NCBI GenBank assembly: GCA_050740455.1
Contig: JBOIDF010000007.1
Coordinates: 1 to 64,000, forward strand
Direction: 5' to 3'
Source of the DNA: USCg-Taylor sp050740455
GTDB taxonomy: Bacteria; Pseudomonadota; Gammaproteobacteria; JACCXJ01
DNA length: 64,000 nucleotides
The translations under genes and the position numbers were made by a program. Positions 45,523 to 53,102 of the stretch are shown piece after piece. The number at the start of each line of letters is the position of its first letter. Position 1 is the first letter of the stretch. The notes under the pieces are model-generated. The model had not been told where the DNA came from, did not search any database, and saw nothing but the letters and a program-made list of their open reading frames with translations.

Positions 45523-46041
45523 TTAATTGCCGAGCAGGACGGAGTGCTTCTTTAAATGAAAGGTCACCGTGGACGAGGTGGATAATGCGGCGCCGCTCTT
45601 GTCGACGACGGTCACCTGAATGCTGTGCGTGCCACGATCCATCTTCGGGAGCGTGAAGTCAGTCGCCGCAGCCCCCTCAGACGGATTTCCATCAACCGAT
45701 AGCACGACTTTATGCCCGAGAGCGACTTGCAGTTCGGGCGCCAGTCCCACTGTGACACGGACAGTGCCAATATTGTCCCAAATCGTCTCGTCATTGGCCG
45801 GCGCGAGTATTTCTACTTTCTTGTAACCGGCGAACTTCTCTTGCGGCGCTTCCTCGGGCGATTCGGATTCCTTTACTGGGGGGGCTTCATAGGTCTGTAG
45901 CTTGATCCCTTTGACCTCTTCCGCGCCCGGCTGCGGTTTATCGGAAAATTGCACGTTGCCTTCTGCATCGGTCCATTTATAGACCGGCGCGTAGGCCATG
46001 CTGGTGACGGCAAGGAGACAGCAGAGGATCAACAGGCGCAT
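45523..46041 (-). CDS. Secreted DUF4124-domain protein
   Basis: The 172-residue protein has a signal peptide (MRLLILCCLLAVTSMAYA) followed by VYKWTDAEGNVQFSDKPQPG, the DUF4124 signature found in many gammaproteobacterial envelope proteins. The C-terminal half looks like a beta-sandwich (VTVGLAPELQVALGHKVVLS). It lies between glnA and ntrB, a common place for it in gammaproteobacteria, but its role is unknown. It starts at an ATG at 46041. It ends in KKHSVLLGN, with no membrane anchor. Confidence 0.87.
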   Translation of the reverse strand: MRLLILCCLLAVTSMAYAPVYKWTDAEGNVQFSDKPQPGAEEVKGIKLQTYEAPPVKESESPEEAPQEKFAGYKKVEILAPANDETIWDNIGTVRVTVGLAPELQVALGHKVVLSVDGNPSEGAAATDFTLPKMDRGTHSIQVTVVDKSGAALSTSSTVTFHLKKHSVLLGN

Positions 46042-46090
46042 GGGTTACAGGGTAGCCAACTTGTCGCCAAGCCGCAAGTCGGCTGAAATG

Positions 46091-46121
46091 CGAAAAGAAG
46101 GGCCCGATAAAGGCCCTTCTT
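46091..46121 (-). terminator. Rho-independent terminator after glnA
   Basis: A perfect 9-bp stem AGAAGGGCC/GGCCCTTCT (46096-46104 and 46112-46120, 7-nt loop) is followed on the minus strand by a T-rich tail (TTTTCGCATTTC). It starts 25 bp after the glnA stop and before the DUF4124 gene, so glnA may be transcribed mainly alone. Confidence 0.85.
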
Positions 46122-46144
46122 GCGCCATCGTCGCAGTCCCTCCC

Positions 46145-47554
46145 TTAGACGCTGTAGTACATATCGAACTCGACGGGATGGGTGGTCATGCGCAGGCGCG
46201 TCACCTCGTCCATCTTGAGCTTTATATACGCATCGATCACATCGTCGGTGAACACCCCGCCGGCCTTTAGGAACCCGCGATCGTTGTCGAGCGCCGCCAG
46301 TGCCTGGTCGAACGCGTGGCAAACCTTCGGGATCTCGGCCTCTTCCTCGGGCGGGAGATCGTAGAGGTCCTTGTCCATCGGTTCCCCGGGGTGGATCTTG
46401 TTGGCGATACCGTCCAAGCCGGCCATGAGCATCGCCGTAAACGCCAGGTAGGGGTTGGCGGTGGAATCCGGAAAGCGTATCTCGAGACGCCGGCCTTTGG
46501 GGCTGAGGTCGTAAGGGATGCGTATCGAAGCCGACCGGTTTCGGGCCGAATAGGCGAGCATGACCGGCGCCTCGAAGCCCGGAACGAGCCGTTTGTAGCT
46601 GTTGGTCGAAGCATTGGTGATCGCGTTCAGCGCATGGGCGTGTTGGATGATCCCGCCGATATAGAAGAGCGCTATCTCCGAGAGCCCGGCATATCCGTCG
46701 CCCGCAAAGAGATTCTTGCCGCCCTTCGCCAGGGATTGGTGCACGTGCATGCCGTTACCGTTGTCACCGACTAAGGGCTTCGGCATAAACGTCGCGGTCT
46801 TTCCATACCCATGCGCGACGTTGTGCACCACGTATTTCAAGATCTGCAACTCGTCGGCGCGCCGCACCAGCGTATTGAAGCGCGTGCCGATCTCGCATTG
46901 ACCGGCAGTCGCCACCTCGTGGTGATGCACCTCGGGCGTTACTCCCATCTTTTCCAGCATGAGGCACATCGATGAGCGTATATCCTGTAAAGAATCGACA
47001 GGCGGCACCGGGAAGTAACCGCCCTTGACCCCTGGGCGATGGCCGATGTTGCCCTCGGAGAAGACCCGCTCCGAATTCCAAGAAGACTCTTCCGAATCGA
47101 TCTTATAGAAGGCGCCGGAAATATCCGCCCCCCAGCGCACAGCATCGAACACGAAGAACTCCGGTTCGGGTCCAAAATAGGCGGCATCCGCGATCCCGAT
47201 CGACTTCATGTAAACTTCGGCGCGTTTGGCCAGAGAGCGCGGGCAGCGCGCGTAGCCCTGTCCGGTCAAGGGCTCGATGACATCGCAACGGATGATGAGC
47301 GTGGTTTCATCGAAGAACGGATCGATGACCGCCGTCTCTGCCTCGGGCATCAACGTCATGTTGGATTCGTTAATACCCTTCCAGCCGGCGATCGATGATC
47401 CGTCGAACATCTTACCGTCCTGGAAAAAACCAGCATCGATAAGCTTGGCCGGTATGGACAGATGCTGTTCCTTACCGCGGGTATCGGTAAAACGCAGGTC
47501 GACGAATTTGACTTCTTGTTCTTTTACGAGTGTTAAAACCTTATCTGCGGACAT
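46145..47554 (-). CDS. glnA: Glutamine synthetase, type I
   Basis: The 469-residue enzyme matches GlnA length. Present are FVDLRFTDTRGKEQH, FDGSSIAGWKGINESNM, GPEPEFFVFD, NGMHVHQSLAKGGKNLFAG and the KDLYDLPPEE segment carrying the Tyr that GlnE adenylylates. It assimilates ammonia by forming glutamine from glutamate and ATP. The ATG is at 47554. An NtrC-type box lies about 100 bp upstream, and ntrB-ntrC lie downstream, as in enteric glnALG. Confidence 0.98.
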   Translation of the reverse strand: MSADKVLTLVKEQEVKFVDLRFTDTRGKEQHLSIPAKLIDAGFFQDGKMFDGSSIAGWKGINESNMTLMPEAETAVIDPFFDETTLIIRCDVIEPLTGQGYARCPRSLAKRAEVYMKSIGIADAAYFGPEPEFFVFDAVRWGADISGAFYKIDSEESSWNSERVFSEGNIGHRPGVKGGYFPVPPVDSLQDIRSSMCLMLEKMGVTPEVHHHEVATAGQCEIGTRFNTLVRRADELQILKYVVHNVAHGYGKTATFMPKPLVGDNGNGMHVHQSLAKGGKNLFAGDGYAGLSEIALFYIGGIIQHAHALNAITNASTNSYKRLVPGFEAPVMLAYSARNRSASIRIPYDLSPKGRRLEIRFPDSTANPYLAFTAMLMAGLDGIANKIHPGEPMDKDLYDLPPEEEAEIPKVCHAFDQALAALDNDRGFLKAGGVFTDDVIDAYIKLKMDEVTRLRMTTHPVEFDMYYSV

Positions 47555-47654
47555 GGGCTCCCTTCCGGACCACGGCGGCGCATATTATGACATGGTATTC
47601 GTTCCTTTCCGACCTCTCTCGGTGCGCGCCTCGGCCCAATACCAATTTTAGAAA

Positions 47655-47671
47655 TGCACCAGACTAGTGCG
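47655..47671 (-). promoter_or_regulatory. NtrC-type binding site upstream of glnA
   Basis: The minus strand reads CGCACTAGTCTGGTGCA, matching the NtrC box shape (GCAC...GGTGCA). It lies 100 bp upstream of the glnA ATG. A sigma-54 element between them (candidate TTGGGCCGAGGCGCGCA, around 47605-47640) is only a weak match, so the promoter class is open. Confidence 0.6.
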
Positions 47672-47718
47672 TTCTTAAAACATCATGTTCCGCGAGGGGG
47701 CAAATGCTTCCGCAGCCC

Positions 47719-48381
47719 TCAGCGCCAGCCATAGGCGATCCAATGTCTATCGGACGCGGGTTTGACGGTGAAGCCACGCAGGCCGGCACGGTCGATGTGG
47801 GCGCGCGCTTCTTCCGGTTCGTAGGCGGCCAAGAGCGAATTGAGAAAATCGCGTTGCAGGACCGGCGGTTCCCCCGCCGCGTATCGATCGACGAGGCCCT
47901 CGGCCCGTGCGCGGTTCTCGGGCCGGGCGAGGTCCATCACAAACACGCGCCCGCCGCTACGGGTTAGAGCTTTGGCCGCATCCCATAGAATCAGCGGGTC
48001 GCTCAAGTGGTGCAACAAGCTATTTGAAATCACGATGTCATAGGCGGCGCGCAGTCCTGTCCGGCCCGGCAGCCGCTGATGCACCAGACGGACGCGACCG
48101 GTCAAGCCGTCTTGCCGCAAGCGCGCCTGCCCATACCTGAGCATCACCTCGGCGCCATCGACGCCGTCGATTGCCAATTGCGGAAAGGCGCACGCAAAGC
48201 GAGCGGTGACATCCGCCGGGCCGCATCCTAAATCGACCGCCGTGCCGTCCCTCGGGCTATGCGGAAACGCGAGTTTGAAATAATCCACGAAGCGCGAGTG
48301 CGGCTCGGAGAAATCGGCCTGCGCATAGGCGCGCGCCTGCGCCTCGTCATCCATAAGCTCGGGTTCGGGGATCCGGTCCAT
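47719..48381 (-). CDS. Class I SAM-dependent methyltransferase
   Basis: The 220-residue protein has DGTAVDLGCGPADVTARFAC as SAM loop, VDGAEVMLRYGQARL, and YDIVISNSLLHHLSDPLILW, all in the order of Methyltransf_11/25. An N-terminal stretch RIPEPELMDDEAQARAYAQA precedes the fold and is typical of small-molecule methyltransferases found next to glnA. It starts at an ATG. The TIR element at 48385 lies directly upstream, so its promoter may be within or beyond that element. The target is unknown. Confidence 0.85.
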   Translation of the reverse strand: MDRIPEPELMDDEAQARAYAQADFSEPHSRFVDYFKLAFPHSPRDGTAVDLGCGPADVTARFACAFPQLAIDGVDGAEVMLRYGQARLRQDGLTGRVRLVHQRLPGRTGLRAAYDIVISNSLLHHLSDPLILWDAAKALTRSGGRVFVMDLARPENRARAEGLVDRYAAGEPPVLQRDFLNSLLAAYEPEEARAHIDRAGLRGFTVKPASDRHWIAYGWR

Positions 48382-48384
48382 TAG

Positions 48385-48527
48385 GGAAGCTCTGCAAAAG
48401 TTACTGCGCAGCCTGTCTGCTTTGTCGCGTGCTCGCTCGTCGCTCGCCTATCTACGTGATATGTCTCGCGACTCGCTCCGCGGCTTCGCGCATCCAGGCT
48501 TGCTCGCGACACTTTTGCAGAGCTTCC
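48385..48527. mobile_element. MITE-like element with 17-bp terminal inverted repeats
   Basis: GGAAGCTCTGCAAAAGT (48385-48401) is perfectly repeated in inverse at 48511-48527 (ACTTTTGCAGAGCTTCC), enclosing 109 bp. TTAGG lies at both flanks (48381-48385 and 48528-48532), possibly a target duplication. The first 71 bp recur at 33048-33118. No protein is encoded. The element adjoins the lysA stop codon. Confidence 0.75.
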
Positions 48528-49778
48528 TTAGGAAAGTGGCGCGATGCATTCACCCGCCATCAAGTCAGCGATGAGCTCCCGCTTGCGCACGAGGTGCGGA
48601 AGAGCTCCGTCCACCAGGATTTCGGCGGCGCGGGGGCGCGAGTTGTAGGTCGAGCTCATGCTGAAACCGTAGGCCCCGGTGGTGCGGACGGCGAGCAGAT
48701 CTCCGGGCGCGACGGCGAGCGAACGGTCACGCCCTAGGAAATCGCCGGTCTCGCAAACGGGTCCCACGATGTCGTAGATCGCTTCGGCGCGCGCGCGCTT
48801 TTCTACCGGACTGATCTCTTGCCAAGCGTCGTACAGGGCGGGCCGAATGAGATCGTTCATGGCCGCATCCACCACGGCGAAGTGCTTATCGCCGACGCGC
48901 TTGAGGTACTCCACGCGCGTGAGCAACACCCCCGCGGGGCCGGCGACCGCCCGGCCCGGCTCGATGATCACCGCGTATTTGCGGTCGCGGAGCCGTGAGG
49001 CGATCGCCTGCCCATAGTCCGCGGGGCCCGGCGGAGATTCATCGCGGTAGCGCACGCCCAACCCGCCGCCGAGGTCCAGATGCTGCAGCGCTATACCCTC
49101 ACCTGCGAGCGCATCGGCGAGAAGCAACAGACGCTCCAAGGTCTGCAGCAGCGGTTCCATGGAGGTGATCTGCGATCCGATATGATAAGCGATCCCGCGT
49201 ATTTCCAGGTGCTCTAGCGCAGCCGCCCGCCGATAGGCCGCGATAGCCTCATCAGCGGCAACGCCGAATTTGTGAGCACTCTGTCCGGTTGAAATATAAG
49301 GATGCGTATCGGCGGCTATATCGGGATTGACGCGAATCGCGATCGGAGCGCGGCGGTTCATGGACGCGGCCACTTGGTTCAAGCGTTCGAGCTCCGCGAC
49401 CGATTCGACGTTTAAACAATGGATCCCCACCTCGAGCGCCCGGCGCATCTCATCGGCGCGTTTACCCACCCCGGCAAACACGATGCGGGCGGGATCGCCT
49501 CCCGCGCATAACACCCGTTCCAACTCGCCGCCGGAAACGATGTCGAATCCCGAGCCCAGGCGTGCCAGGAGATTCAAGATCGCAAGGTTGGAATTGGCCT
49601 TGACCGCATAGCAGATGAGGTGCGGATGCGGACGGAGGGAGTGCCCGAACGCGTACCAGGCGGTTTCAATCGCCGCGCGCGAGTATACGTAGCATGGAGT
49701 ACCAAAGCGCGCGGCAATCTCCGCCAGAGGCACGTCCTCCGCATAAAGCTCATTACCGCGGTAGCTAAATGCGTCCAT
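48528..49778 (-). CDS. lysA: Diaminopimelate decarboxylase
   Basis: The 416-residue fold type III PLP enzyme has LICYAVKANSNLAILNLLAR with the Schiff-base Lys, AYHIGSQITSMEPLL, DLGGGLGVRYRDE, EPGRAVAGPAGV and GPVCETGDFLGRDR with the catalytic Cys. It converts meso-diaminopimelate to lysine. The ATG at 49778 lies within the 3' end of lptM (14-bp overlap). Its TAA stop (48528-48530) abuts the TIR element. Confidence 0.97.
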   Translation of the reverse strand: MDAFSYRGNELYAEDVPLAEIAARFGTPCYVYSRAAIETAWYAFGHSLRPHPHLICYAVKANSNLAILNLLARLGSGFDIVSGGELERVLCAGGDPARIVFAGVGKRADEMRRALEVGIHCLNVESVAELERLNQVAASMNRRAPIAIRVNPDIAADTHPYISTGQSAHKFGVAADEAIAAYRRAAALEHLEIRGIAYHIGSQITSMEPLLQTLERLLLLADALAGEGIALQHLDLGGGLGVRYRDESPPGPADYGQAIASRLRDRKYAVIIEPGRAVAGPAGVLLTRVEYLKRVGDKHFAVVDAAMNDLIRPALYDAWQEISPVEKRARAEAIYDIVGPVCETGDFLGRDRSLAVAPGDLLAVRTTGAYGFSMSSTYNSRPRAAEILVDGALPHLVRKRELIADLMAGECIAPLS

Positions 49779-49899
49779 GCTGTTCGATCTTTTCGGGTTT
49801 ATCGGGCAAATACAGGGGGCCCTTTTGGCCGCAACCGGAATTGGTTAAAACAAGCAATAACATGAGAATAAATCCGGCGGTGCGGCGGAAGGTTTTCAT
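49765..49899 (-). CDS. lptM: LPS translocon maturation lipoprotein LptM
   Basis: A 44-residue lipoprotein reads MKTFRRTAGFILMLLLVLTN with the acylated Cys in NSGCGQKGPLYLPDKP. CGQKGPLYLP is diagnostic of LptM (YifL), which aids assembly of the LptD-LptE outer-membrane complex. The lipobox is NSGC instead of the common LTGC, an atypical residue at -3. It overlaps lysA by 14 bp, the conserved arrangement. Confidence 0.9.
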   Translation of the reverse strand: MKTFRRTAGFILMLLLVLTNSGCGQKGPLYLPDKPEKIEQHGRI

Positions 49900-49960
49900 G
49901 CGGAGCTATCGAAGCAATTTCGATGGACGCACCGAGTGGTTCACTCCGCCGGGCGTGTTC

Positions 49961-51217
49961 TCACCGGCTGGCTGGAGCCGTTCGCCGGACCCCAGAGGGG
50001 CGGCGTGCCCGCGGGCGCCGGCTGCGCGGCATTTTGATCATGGAAGGCGCCAATATCTGAGCGTCGACGCGCGCCACCGGGATCTTATGGCCGATGAAGG
50101 CTTCAATCTCGGGTAAGGAATAGACATACTCTTCGCAAGCGAAGCTGATCGCATCCCCGCTGATACCCCCCCGCGCCGTACGCCCGATCCGGTGGACGTA
50201 ATCTTCGGCATTTTGCGGCAGATCGAAATTAATGACATGACTGACCTCGGGAATGTGTAATCCACGCGCGGCCACGTCGGTGGCGATCAATGTCGACAGC
50301 TCGCCGCGCGCGAAGCGGCCAAGCAGCGCTTGGCGCTGTTTCTGCGGTACGTCACCCGATAGAGCCTTTCCCGCAAGCCCGTTCGCATTGAGAGTAATCG
50401 ATACCGTCTCGGCACCGCGTTTGGTATTGACGAAGACCAGGACGCGCGGCGATTTGATCTGCTGCAACAAACCCAACAGCAACGCCAGCTTGTCCTTGCT
50501 CTCGATATGGTAGAGCCGCTGCGTCACCTGGTCGACGGTGACCTTGTCCGGGTCGATGACCACGATATGCGGGTTGTTCATGTGCTCGTAGGCCAGCTCG
50601 TGGACCCGCCACGACAGTGTGGCCGAGAACAGCAGTGTGAGTCGCTCGGGCGGCGGCGGCATGCGCCGCAACAAAAATCTAATATCGCGGATAAAGCCGA
50701 AATCAAACATCGCATCGGCCTCATCGAGCACCGTGACCTCGACGGCGCGAAAATCGACCGCCCGTTGCTTGTGGTAATCGATCAGGCGGCCGGGCGTGGC
50801 GATGAGCAGATCCGGCTTTTCCCCGAGCGCCGCTCGCTGCTTTTCGTAATCGACCCCGCCGTAGACCAAGGCGGTGCGGAGCGCGGTAAAGCGGCTGATG
50901 AGCAAGGCATCCTGGTGAATTTGGAGGACCAATTCGCGCGTAGGCGCCACCACCACCGCGCGCGGCTGATTCGGCTTGCGATTCGGCCCGGGAGTGACGC
51001 ACAAAAGCCTGTGCATCGCCGCGAGCAAGAAGGCAATGGTCTTGCCGGTGCCTGTTTGCGCCTGCCCCGCCACATCCTGTCCGTCGAGCGCCAGTGGCAG
51101 AGTTTGCGCTTGGATCGGCGTACAACATGCGAACCCGGCGCCGTTTAACCCCTCTAGCAGGCTCTGGGAAAGCCCAAGCTCGGCGAACGTAAGGTGCGTG
51201 AGATGCGTTTTCTCCAT
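49961..51217 (-). CDS. rhlB: ATP-dependent RNA helicase RhlB
   Basis: The 418-residue DEAD-box protein has FAELGLSQSLLEGLNGAGFA, the Q motif CCTPIQAQTLP, AQTGTGKT, PTRELVLQI, VLDEADAMFDFG, LFSATLS, ATDVAARGLHIP and HRIGRTARGG. The start at 51217 (MEKTHLTHLTFAELGL) corresponds to the RhlB N-terminus; an upstream frame start is less likely. The basic tail (PRSRRPRARRPSGVRR) follows the RhlB pattern. In E. coli it partners with RNase E. Divergent from trxA, the standard gammaproteobacterial order. Confidence 0.94.
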   Translation of the reverse strand: MEKTHLTHLTFAELGLSQSLLEGLNGAGFACCTPIQAQTLPLALDGQDVAGQAQTGTGKTIAFLLAAMHRLLCVTPGPNRKPNQPRAVVVAPTRELVLQIHQDALLISRFTALRTALVYGGVDYEKQRAALGEKPDLLIATPGRLIDYHKQRAVDFRAVEVTVLDEADAMFDFGFIRDIRFLLRRMPPPPERLTLLFSATLSWRVHELAYEHMNNPHIVVIDPDKVTVDQVTQRLYHIESKDKLALLLGLLQQIKSPRVLVFVNTKRGAETVSITLNANGLAGKALSGDVPQKQRQALLGRFARGELSTLIATDVAARGLHIPEVSHVINFDLPQNAEDYVHRIGRTARGGISGDAISFACEEYVYSLPEIEAFIGHKIPVARVDAQILAPSMIKMPRSRRPRARRPSGVRRTAPASR

Positions 51218-51313
51218 CGTGCTAGTAATATTCCTGGCCTTGCAATCAGCGCCAATTAGCCTAAAAATGTCATTGTAGCCCATCGGCCGATGGCGCAATA
51301 TAAAAGAGAACCC

Positions 51314-51640
51314 ATGAGCGCTAATGTCGTCCAGGTAACCGATACCAGCTTCGACGAAGAAGTGTTACGGTCCGATGTGCCGGTTTTGGTGGATTATTGG
51401 GCACAATGGTGCGCGCCCTGCCGGATGATCGCCCCGATCCTCGATGAGATCTCCGAAGAGTATAAATCCAAGCTCAAGGTGGCCAAGCTCAATATCGACG
51501 AAAATCCGCTGACGCCGCCCAAGTATGGCATTCGCGGAATTCCCACCTTGATGATGTTCAAGGAGGGGAACGTCGAGGCCACGAAGGTCGGCGCGTTATC
51601 GAAATCTCAGTTGGCGGCCTTTATCAGCAGTTACATTTAG
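51314..51640 (+). CDS. trxA: Thioredoxin 1
   Basis: The 108-residue protein starts MSANVVQVTDTSFDEEVLRS and has the classical fold with WAQWCAPCRMIAPILDEISE. The active site is WCAPC, where E. coli TrxA has WCGPC, and NPLTPPKYGIRGIPTL replaces NPGTAPKYGIRGIPTL. The ATG at 51314 has GAGA upstream; an ATG at 51290 would add eight residues. The protein reduces disulfides with NADPH-thioredoxin reductase. It precedes rho as in E. coli. Confidence 0.94.
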   Translation: MSANVVQVTDTSFDEEVLRSDVPVLVDYWAQWCAPCRMIAPILDEISEEYKSKLKVAKLNIDENPLTPPKYGIRGIPTLMMFKEGNVEATKVGALSKSQLAAFISSYI

Positions 51641-51830
51641 CGCCTGTCTTACAACATCCGGCTCTTTTGAGGAATGCCTATGCAGGGCTAGACGGCATAT
51701 TATCCGCGTGCTACGTTATTATTCGCAGCTAGGCGCACCTCTTAAGCGCTCCTTCCTGACGTTAGCTTTTCGTTGCAACACCACCGGGGGGGCGATTCAC
51801 GTTCATCGCTTCCCCCTCACATCAGGGATT

Positions 51831-53087
51831 ATGAATCTAACAGAGCTTAAGCTAAAACCCGTATCGGAACTCATCGAGATCGGCGAAGGCATGGGTCTCG
51901 AAGGCGTGGCGCGCTCGCGCAAGCAAGACGTCATCTTCGGGATCCTCAAGGCGCACGCTAAGAAGGGCGAGGATATCTCCGGTAACGGCGTGTTGGAAAT
52001 CCTCCAGGACGGGTTCGGGTTCCTGCGCTCCGCCGATAGCTCCTACCTCGCGGGTCCCGACGATATTTACGTCTCGCCGAGTCAGATCCGGCGATTCAAC
52101 CTGCGCACCGGCGACACGATCTCGGGGAAAATCCGGCCGCCGAAGGACGGCGAACGCTACTTCGCACTCCTCAAGGTCAACGAGATTAACTTCGAGCCCC
52201 CGGAGGCGGCCAAGAATAAGGTCCTGTTCGAGAACCTTACCCCGCTGTTCGCGCACGAACGGCTCAAGCTCGAGATCGGCAACGGCACCACCGAGGACCT
52301 GACGCCACGTGTCATCGATCTCGTGGCGCCGATCGGACGGGGCCAGCGAGGTCTCATCGTATCGCCGCCTAAAGCGGGCAAGACTGTGATGTTGCAAAGC
52401 ATCGCGCACTCACTTGCGCTCAATCATCCGGATTGCTACCTCATGGTGCTACTGATCGACGAGCGTCCGGAGGAAGTCACGGAGATGGAACGCTCCGTGA
52501 AGGGTGAAGTCATCTCGAGCACCTTCGATGAACCCGCTACCCGCCACGTGCAAGTGGCGGAAATGGTCATCGAGAAAGCCAAGCGTTTAGTCGAGCACAG
52601 AATCGATGTGGTGATTTTGCTCGACTCGATCACGCGCCTAGCGCGCGCGTACAATACCGTCGTGCCGGCCTCGGGCAAGGTGTTGACCGGCGGCGTGGAC
52701 GCCAACGCTTTGCAAAAACCCAAGCGCTTCTTCGGGGCCGCCAGAAAGATCGAGGAAGGCGGGAGCTTGACGATTATCGCTACGGCCCTCATCGACACCG
52801 GTTCGCGTATGGACGATGTGATCTACGAGGAATTCAAAGGCACCGGGAATATGGAGATCCATCTTGACCGCAGGATCTACGAGAAACGCATCTTCCCGGC
52901 GATCAATATCAACCGCTCGGGGACGCGCCGAGAAGAATTGCTCACCGACAGTGATGAGCTGCAAAAGATGTGGATCCTGCGTAAGCTCCTCAACCCTATG
53001 GACGAGGTGGCGGCCATGGAGTTTCTCTTGGAGAGGCTCAAGGCGACGAAGACCAATCCCGAGTTCTTTGATTCCATGAGGCGCTGA
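51831..53087 (+). CDS. rho: Transcription termination factor Rho
   Basis: The 418-residue hexameric RNA helicase begins MNLTELKLKPVSELIEIGEG and has LQDGFGFLRSADSSYLAGPD (primary RNA site), SPPKAGKTVMLQSIA (Walker A), and LTGGVDANALQKPKRFFGAA (Q/R loops). The ATG at 51831 is the conserved start; an upstream open frame from 51708 is leader. The length equals E. coli Rho (419). It terminates untranslated transcripts, the activity opposed by RfaH-like factors at ops. The leader of about 190 bp may hold an autoregulatory attenuator, as known for rho. Confidence 0.98.
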   Translation: MNLTELKLKPVSELIEIGEGMGLEGVARSRKQDVIFGILKAHAKKGEDISGNGVLEILQDGFGFLRSADSSYLAGPDDIYVSPSQIRRFNLRTGDTISGKIRPPKDGERYFALLKVNEINFEPPEAAKNKVLFENLTPLFAHERLKLEIGNGTTEDLTPRVIDLVAPIGRGQRGLIVSPPKAGKTVMLQSIAHSLALNHPDCYLMVLLIDERPEEVTEMERSVKGEVISSTFDEPATRHVQVAEMVIEKAKRLVEHRIDVVILLDSITRLARAYNTVVPASGKVLTGGVDANALQKPKRFFGAARKIEEGGSLTIIATALIDTGSRMDDVIYEEFKGTGNMEIHLDRRIYEKRIFPAININRSGTRREELLTDSDELQKMWILRKLLNPMDEVAAMEFLLERLKATKTNPEFFDSMRR

Positions 53088-53102
53088 GGCGTGGGTATTC
53101 CG

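Noticed and set aside
47605..47640. Sigma-54 promoter candidate upstream of glnA
   Set aside because: Only the GG and GC spacing fits; most of the -24 and -12 consensus is missing, so it is not listed as a feature.
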